Shown here: one piece after another, positions 57,746-64,000 of the stretch
Position numbering within the stretch: the first letter of the stretch is position 1
Layout of the letters: every line of letters starts with the position of its first letter
NCBI GenBank assembly: GCA_902702965.1
Contig: CACRXP010000384.1
Coordinates: 296,344 to 360,343 of the forward strand
Length of the DNA: 64,000 nt
Direction: 5' to 3'
Source: Spirometra erinaceieuropaei
Taxonomy: Eukaryota > Platyhelminthes > Cestoda > Diphyllobothriidea > Diphyllobothriidae
Translations under genes and position numbers: made by a program
The notes under the pieces: model-generated
Told to the model about the DNA's origin: nothing
Seen by the model: the letters and a program-made list of their open reading frames with translations, nothing else
The model's database searches: none

Positions 57746-58177
57746 AAAACACGAAAAGCGTCGCAAAACACCATATTACCACACTTATTATGGCAAAATT
57801 TTATGGCAAAAACTGAGCAGAATGTGAACACTACGGTCGCGCTAAACCATTCAGATGTCCGTCTAGATCAGAGAAATGTGCATGAAACGTAGAAGGCTGT
57901 ATGGTGAAAAGGTTGCTTAAGGTTTCGGAGGGAAGTCAGTTCCGTCTGCACATGGGAATATACCGTCTTGCTGCGCTTTTTGTTCACTGTAATCTATCGC
58001 GTGCGTAAGACTCCGAAAAAAAGTCTAAAAAGGTAAAAGAAAACAATTAACTCACACAAGGATTAAAGAACAGTGATAGGCGTTGGGGTCAAACAGTTAA
58101 ACAGGTGGCGCAGTATGGAGGGTGGACTGAAACATCTTTTGATCCAGTCATTAAAAGCACATGTAGGTAAGCAGGCC
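57746..58177. other. intergenic, nothing identified
   Basis: No gene recognised. The end of this stretch (TTAAAAGCACATG at 58,151) belongs to the repeat interrupted by the next PLE. Confidence 0.4.
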
Positions 58178-58258
58178 AACTGAAAATTTGCCAATGGAAG
58201 CAAAGAGACGAGTCCCAGGAAGTAGTCTCAAAGAAGGAGACACGATCGCAGGGACAAG

Positions 58259-58320
58259 AGCTTTATTAGCCTGACGTATCTGATTCCTACTCGAATCCAT
58301 CATCGGAGACAAAAAAGCAG
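58259..58320 (-). ncRNA. hammerhead-like motif, PLE-gamma left end
   Basis: Minus strand. GCTTT, a spacer and GTCT precede CCGATGA (58,306-58,300). T, stem II GGATT/AATCA, GATACGTC (58,280-58,273), AGGC and then AAAGC follow. Stem I therefore has an inner GTCT/AGGC helix and an outer GCTTT/AAAGC helix around an internal loop, the layout expected for type I hammerheads. The core has two substitutions (CCGATGA, GATA). Confidence 0.55.
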
Positions 58321-59294
58321 AAACGGGTGGTTGTTCATCAAGGGGCTGCGGTATTCATAGGATGCAGTAGCCATGCTACCGCATACCTATGAACATTCAC
58401 GGCACCCCCCTTCATCCGGGATCGTCGCACATGGTGTGATCATTGCTTGATGGCCGACATTCGAGTCGTTAATTGCTGCAATTTCATCACGTACGTTAGA
58501 TCTTGGCATGATGACTGCTCGACCATCTGACACAGCGACCGCGGTGTAGGGAAAAGTGTTCAGCACGGAGTATAGACTGGGAAGATCGTTGCACTTATTG
58601 ATTGCTGTCGGCCGCCTTGCCGCCCCACTTGGTGTTGGAGTGGTATACAGACCGGAGGCAAAAATCAGGCGTCTGATTATGAAACCTAAAGAACCACTGC
58701 TACTGCTAGAAACGCCTGGAGTCCTTTATCGGATCTGGTGCAGTTGCGGACAAAGCAACTACGTCGGTGAAACCGAAAGACAGCCCCGAAAGAGAATGGC
58801 CGAACACGGGCAGCGGTGCGCATAAATGACGCCAGCTCTCAAGTTGCGGCTCATTCGACGAGATCCGGCCACACATTCAAATTCGACGAGGCCGAAATTC
58901 TCGCAAGAGGTGAAAACCGTGTGAACCGGGAGTTACTGGAATCATGGTTTACTGGCCCCCAGTCCATCAACAAGTGCAACGACCTTCCCATTCCATACTC
59001 CATGCAAAAACATCGCCTAGGCGGGTTAACTGGCAACGCGGGAAGAGCACATAATAACACTTTTCCCAACACTGGGGTCACTGTGTCGGATGGTCGAGCA
59101 GTCATCATGCCAACATCTAACGCACGTGATGAAATTGCTGCAATTAACGACTCGAATGTCGGCCATCAAGCAATGATCACACCAAGTGCGACGATCCCGG
59201 ATGAAGGGGGGAGCCGTGAATGTTCATGGTTAAGCGGTAGCATGGTTGCTGCATCCTATGATAACCGCAGTCCCTTGATGACCAACCACCCGTT

Positions 59295-59360
59295 TCTGCT
59301 TTTTTGTCTCTGATGATGGATTCAAGCAGAAATCAGAAAAGCCAGGCTTATAAAGCTCTT
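59295..59360 (+). ncRNA. hammerhead-like motif, PLE-gamma right end
   Basis: GCTTT (59,298-59,302), GTCT (59,306-59,309), CTGATGA (59,310-59,316), T, stem II GATT/AATC, GAAAAGCC, AGGC (59,344-59,347) and AAAGC (59,352-59,356) occur in order. The catalytic box is intact, but the cleavage triplet is GCC instead of GTC, so cleavage is not expected. Confidence 0.55.
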
Positions 59361-59401
59361 GTCCCAGCGAACGTGTCTCCTGTTTCACAACTGAACATGT
59401 G

Positions 59402-60595
59402 TTTTTGAAATGTTCACTTAGGTCACTCTTGCAAACGTGACGGGATTATTATCAGAGGATAGACATTTTTCCTGCACTCTCAGGCCATAGAGAACATGAC
59501 TATCAAATTCTAACAGTAAACAGTTATCTATTACAGTGTGTTGTCTAGTTTTCCTTTTATCCAGGTAACCACTAATTTGACTCTTCACAAATTTTAGGCG
59601 ACATGAAACGCTAAACCTCTAACCTGCTTTTGTCTGATTATTGTCACGAAATATACTGATAGATCTGGATCACATTTATGTTAGTTGGGTTTTTTATTTA
59701 TTCAAAAGGGGTTCCGCCACCTATGACAAGTCATATATGACCCTCAAACGCAGGTTCTTCATTAAGAATTCTGATATATGTCAATAAAGCAGACAATAAT
59801 TAGCAGATTAAAATGTATTTATGTCCATTCTGCATTAAATGGCTGTCTCTCGTACTTTAATCTGGACATTTTCATGGCTAATGCGCTTCACCATTAGGCA
59901 GATCATTGAGCATTTATGAATATTAAATGCAGTTAATACCGTCTGATAGGTCAAAAAATACCAAATGCATTTGCTTCATTAAGTGGACAAAATGTGTATA
60001 CGTGACTGGGATTTCTGATGATTCGGGTTGCAGAAAATGAAGTGGGCAAACAGCTCGCTCATGGCAATCTCTTTCAGAACAAGACTCTCGGACACATCAT
60101 GGTCACATCAACCTAGTTATATCACTGATATACATCCTCTTGTCGTCAAATGAGCTGTTTGCAACACAGATCGCGATACATAAGTTCGTCCTTAAAAGCA
60201 CATGAAGGTAAGTAGGCCAACTTAAAATTTGCTTTTGAAATGTTCATTTAGGTCGCTTTTGCAAGCGTTTAGGGAGTAATATCAGTGGCAAGACACTTTT
60301 TACACTCTCAGGCCATAGAGGACATTACTGTTAAATTCTGAAAGTAAACAATTATCGTTTACAATGAGTTTCTTTCCATCCAGGTAACCACTAATTTGAC
60401 TCTTCACAAATTTCAGCTGGAACAAACAAGAGTAGCAAGACACTTTTCTTACACCCTAATGCCACATTATTGTCAATTTTTTACAGTAAACAGTTATCGT
60501 TTATAGTGAGCTGTGTAGTTTTCTTTCCATCCAGCTAACCACTAATGTGACTCCTCAAAAATTTCAACCGGAACCTACAGCCGGAAACCAAATAA
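59402..60595 (+). repeat. three related repeat copies, one carrying the PLE insertion
   Basis: Blocks containing 'acactctcaggccatagag' or a variant, 'agtaaacagttatc' and 'taaccactaatttgactc' recur at 59,402-59,600, 60,225-60,420 and 60,425-60,590. The first copy continues to the left of the PLE at 58,150-58,190 ('ttaaaagcacatg'). The second has the uninterrupted arrangement at 60,190-60,270. The element family is not recognised. Confidence 0.75.
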
Positions 60596-61620
60596 TTCGT
60601 ATGCCATACGCCAACGCCAAAGTCGCAATGTGACTAAGAGTACTGCCAAAAGCACAGATGAGAGTAGACGTAACTAGGCGATTATGTGCAACAAACCCAA
60701 CCAAATTGTAAATGATCACCTCCCACTTTGTTAAGAATGGATATGAACACCCTCTTTGGTCTGTATTGGTCAGGAGTTAAAATGAATTTATGCCTCGTTC
60801 ATAAGCTAGTACTAAGATACTGAGTGTCACAAAATATTTGATTGATTGCGCCTTCCGACAGATGTACATCTGCCTGAGATGGACCAGTGCGTTCAATGGG
60901 AATACGGCAGGTGTTAAGGAGTATTCACACAGAACACACCAACATCTGGGCTCTGTCGAAAACCCTATTTTGTGGTTTATGTCACGCCGGACGGAATAAG
61001 TGTTTGTCGTCAGCCAGTTGATGTGGTAGTATGCTTAGATGCATATTGTAATCGTTTCGGCTACCTGTGCCCTGCCCTACGTCTGGATTGCTGAACTCTG
61101 GTCAGCTATGGGAACCAGGTAGGAGAAGAGAATAGAGTACGAAAAATGAGTCGTAAACCCTCTATCACTATAACCTAGCTCACTTTCCAGCCACAGTCAA
61201 TGTTTCTATTTTGGTTTTGATCAGACAGTGTGCGTCTTTGGCAACGGCCATCGAACTGCCAAATTTGAAACAGCGATGATCAGTGAAACATCTTTCGAAA
61301 GACGGAATTTCTCAATTGGCGTGCTATGTGAAATCCCAGTTTGGTGCATACTAAGACTCCATGAAGCCCGAATGGTTGTTTAATAGCAGGCCTAAACCTG
61401 ATATTTAAGCTGAAGTTGAATGAAATTGGGCAGATATTTCTTTTCATATAAGGGTTTTAGTTAAATTAATTCTTACTGATCATTGCAACCTCTATAGAAC
61501 TCGTCAGAGGCAATTTTGCTTGATTAAATTTACCCATGAGCCCACATATATAAAATCCCCACTAGGATATATGTCGTGAAAAACGTTGTAGGTTTATAAA
61601 TTTTCCATTCCGCATTGTCG
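60596..61620. other. intergenic, nothing identified
   Basis: No gene or repeat recognised between the repeats and copy C of the secreted family. Confidence 0.4.
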
Positions 61621-61624
61621 ATGC

Positions 61625-62867
61625 TTAGCAGGCAACTGGCATTTTCCTCTCCAAATTTAGAAGGTTCGAACTGAGTGCATTCCTTAGTAGGCCCGGTGAA
61701 ATATAGGCCATTGGTAAATTTACTTCGCCAATATTCTGTTCGGTCTCCGTTTTCAGAGACAGACTGTCAATTGTGCAACCGTGAGACAAATATCCAGTTT
61801 CCATTCGTCCGGAAATGTTCATCTTGATATTTGCGACATGTATGACCATGATCATCCAAACACCCAATTCGATATCTTTACGCTGGAAGAAAAAAATGCG
61901 AATACAGTTAATCGAAACGAAGGAAGCTTCTTTCTTAGACATAGAACTGTCAAGTGCTTCATGGTGGTTAACCGTAAAGGGAATCAGCTTACGTGTTTTA
62001 CTTTGAAGTATGCCGGGACTTTTATGCTATCACAATTATACTCTTCTACGGCAGAGAGAAGCAGCATACGACAGTGATCTATACTTGCAATATCACCGAA
62101 AGTCAGAGTTAACGAGAATGGGAACGGGCTTTCTCTCTCGGAACTCAGCAAATTGTTCAAAGTTGCAAAGCCGCGGTGAAGAAAATCCCCAACCACGTCT
62201 AATTCCGGGATCCTGGGGCGGTTTTCTAGAAGAATGTTATGTTACATTCTGAGATATGCATTTTCATGTTTAATTAGACTTGTGTGATTAGAAGAATAAC
62301 AAAAGGCCGAAAGACTTGTATTAGAAGTCTGTCTTTCCCGTCGTCCTTCATTTGCCTCGTTTAAGCATCGTTGATAGAACAAATGCAGCCAAGCCCCATT
62401 TCAAACCGGTCTTTGCTTTTAGCAATGCATGTCAATTGCTGGCTAAGTCATATACTTAATGGATTTGACTGACAGGACGGGTTAAATTATTTGAATAAAA
62501 AGAAAAAATGGCTCTGTGTAAAACGTTTTTTTAAATACTGAGGATTAAAAGAGCTTGGTCGGACCTACAGAGATGCCCATGGATCATGAACGCAGAATGT
62601 AGCCGCTTACTCAAATCTTGCAACACAATTTCTCAACTAAACGGAACTATGTCATGGAGTTTGAACAACGTGCATCGATCAACAAACGCGGTGGTAATTT
62701 AAGACAACGTTCACTTGTTTCACCGAACTGAATATCACATTAAATGCAAAAAAGCAAATAAGCAGTACATGCTTATACGGCTAGTAGTATTGTGCCTTAC
62801 CTTGCCTCGAACTGCAGGCGGACGTGCCAGCAAGGCAATAAATCAAAAGCGCCAGCTTTACCATCAT
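61625..62867 (-). CDS. secreted-protein family copy C (three exons, intact)
   Basis: Function is not recognised. Exon 1 is 62,867-62,801 (67 bp). It encodes a signal peptide (MVKLALLIYCLAGTSA, then CSS) and ends CAAG before GTAAGG. Exon 2 is 62,225-61,993 (233 bp), from acceptor TTCTAG to donor GTAAGC. It contains DFLHRGFATLNNLLSS, then FGDIASIDHCRML and EEYNCDSI. Exon 3 is 61,882-61,625 (258 bp) after TTCTTCCAG. It contains VANIKMNISGRM, GCTIDSLSL and IGEVNLPMAYI, and ends in PVAC then stop. Joined, the exons give an open frame of 185 codons. Intron phases (1, then 0) match copies A and B. Five cysteines outside the signal peptide core are shared with copy B. A second in-frame ATG lies one codon downstream of the chosen start. 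The product is probably exported. Confidence 0.82.
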
Positions 62868-62915
62868 TTCACTGTCACTTTTCAACACTTCACAACTATT
62901 TCTCATCAAAATTGG

Positions 62916-62936
62916 TCTTCTGTGTTTTATAGATCT
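62916..62936 (-). promoter_or_regulatory. TATA-box block upstream of secreted gene copy C
   Basis: TATAAAA on the minus strand at 62,931-62,925 lies about 60 bp upstream of the ATG. It is embedded in AGATCTATAAAACACAGAAG, the same 21-bp block as at copy B. Confidence 0.65.
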
Positions 62937-63014
62937 TAGTGGATTCTGCAACGAGTCACTGTAAGGCTGGTTTGAAGCAACCAATGAAAAACCCAGGTAC
63001 GACCTATGCATAAA

Positions 63015-64000
63015 TTAATACGCATTGCCGATGCCAATTAAACTTGACATCGACCAAGTTGTATTAATCGTTCTAGAGGCAGAAAATAAAGAAAACAACG
63101 ATCATTCGACAAAGTGATAATTTTATTACAAAACTCATTTTAAGACAAACCATGTCCCTATCTGTATGATCGCTTCGTTTAACTGGTATGTTGTATGTCC
63201 ACGTGCACAGTGTCAGATCGGTCAGCGACTTTCCATTAAATGTCTTCACTGTATGCTAAGTGTGCTTTGGTCTGATATGGCATTGTGTGGGTGATGTAGA
63301 CAGTGGACGCGAGTCGCCTCCATATCGGTAGTGACTAAACTAACAAAGCAATTTTTGACCTGATGTTTGCAGTTCAATCTTAAGGAATAATGCAAACAAT
63401 GACGTATTATTTTACGCCCATCTTATGTGTAAAAATAAGTATTTGTACGATGTTCCCAAAAAATGAAGCCAGATCGCTATCTTAAGTGCATGTATAGCAC
63501 ACTAATAAATGAGGATTTCAAATTGCTTGGCAAATACTCATAAACATAAAGATAATTCATAATTTAAAAGTTGCCACTTTGCATTACACTTAACTTTAAA
63601 TTCAGCGTATCCCTTAAACTCCGCAGCAGATTCTTCTTGCTGCAACGCAACGAGAACCCATCTCATCACAAGTCCTGACCAATTAGTTTTGAGTCGCAGT
63701 GTGCAAAGGAATAAACAATAATGTATTACCCGAGGAAATGGAAAATGCCCACAAATATGATATTTATATATCTTAGCTAATAGGGTATGATAAACCATCT
63801 TGTGGTCAGCAGGTAACATTTTATTTCGTTTCGTCCTGTCGGTCTTCCAGAAAATTGAGGGTTGCTTTCTCTATTCAGTGTCTGAAATCTGATTTTCTTG
63901 GATAAACACTTTGCGTTGTCGATTAAAATGGACAGACTATTTAAAAGTTAATATTGGACAGACGGAACTTTGATGTCTGCAGATTACTTCTCTTGTTGAG
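63015..64000. other. intergenic, nothing identified
   Basis: The frame 63,819-63,538 on the minus strand ends in EFKVKCNAKWQLLNYELSLC but has no motif I recognise and no splice support. No repeat copy recognised. Confidence 0.35.

Larger units (their letters stand above)
58178..59401 (+). mobile_element. PLE-gamma insertion with inverted ends and 13-bp target duplication
   Basis: The insert 58,191-59,388 is flanked by AACTGAAAATTTG (58,178-58,190) and AACTGAACATGTG (59,389-59,401). That is a 13-bp target duplication with two differences. The uninterrupted site survives in a paralogous repeat at 60.19-60.27 kb. Inside, the left 350 bp is an inverted copy of the right 330 bp. Between them is a plus-strand coding fragment (58,556-59,313) with GVLYRIWCSCGQSNYVGET, the GIY-YIG core, and FKFDEAEILARGENRVNREL. 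A frameshift occurs near 58,820. The RT is absent, so this is a non-autonomous or truncated copy. Confidence 0.88.

Noticed and set aside
61625..62867. Assignment of the secreted family to lipid-binding (BPI/TULIP-like) proteins
   Set aside because: Only a vague resemblance around NIKMNISGRM and the C-terminal Cys. Length and the rest of the pattern do not fit well enough to claim it.
1..64000. CRISPR arrays, phage-defence genes or bacterial operons
   Set aside because: No regularly spaced short repeats with unique spacers and no prokaryotic gene layout were seen. The direct repeats are long duplications, satellite or SINE units.

Overview
The window looks like gene-poor, repeat-dense nuclear DNA of a eukaryote. 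My best guess is a parasitic flatworm (a fluke or a diphyllobothriid-like tapeworm). The basis is the mix of Penelope-like retroelements (PLEs) with GIY-YIG endonucleases, CR1/L2-like LINEs, a Merlin DNA transposon and tRNA-derived SINEs. The species cannot be proved from the sequence. Nothing prokaryotic was seen: no operons, no CRISPR array, no long intact ORFs. Most long open frames are decayed transposon pieces or their antisense shadows.

The only sequence that looks like host protein-coding genes is a three-member family of small secreted proteins: copy A (28.9-29.5 kb, +), copy B (44.5-46.1 kb, +) and copy C (61.6-62.9 kb, -). Copies B and C have a 67-bp signal-peptide exon. All three have a 233-bp middle exon (copy B once a 136-bp duplication is discounted) and a last exon of 258-264 bp ending in Ala-Cys-stop. 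Copies B and C also share a 21-bp TATA-box block upstream of the ATG. Copy B has the 136-bp frameshifting tandem duplication, and no first exon was found for copy A.

At least four PLE lineages are present, here called alpha, beta, gamma and delta. Alpha lies at 2.7-4.7, 30.7, 36.7-38.2, 41.7-43.0 and 54.6-55.2 kb. Beta lies at 13.9-14.5, 24.9-27.3 and 49.5-49.8 kb. Gamma lies at 0.55-0.94, 10.8-13.0, 43.1-44.1, 56.6-57.7 and 58.2-59.4 kb. Delta lies at 46.6-49.4 kb. Gamma and beta copies are often flanked by inverted copies of their own ends. Those ends carry a hammerhead-ribozyme-like motif: CTGATGA, an extra T, a stem II hairpin, GAAA, then a four-base palindrome ending at the cleavage triplet.

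LINE fragments occur at 3.2-4.2 kb (nested in a PLE), 8.3-9.2, 17.0-18.1 and 55.9-56.3 kb. A Merlin transposase relic lies at 6.6-7.2 kb. tRNA-derived SINEs occur singly and as a homogeneous 308-bp array in two opposed arms around a 670-base gap (38.7-41.1 kb). Other structure includes a degenerate satellite (4.75-6.3 kb), a 528-bp tandem duplication (18.7-19.75 kb), a 1.3-kb tandem duplication containing SINEs (31.6-34.2 kb) and a near-perfect 214-bp-arm foldback (51.7-52.2 kb). The rest is AT-rich intergenic sequence in which I see nothing defined.
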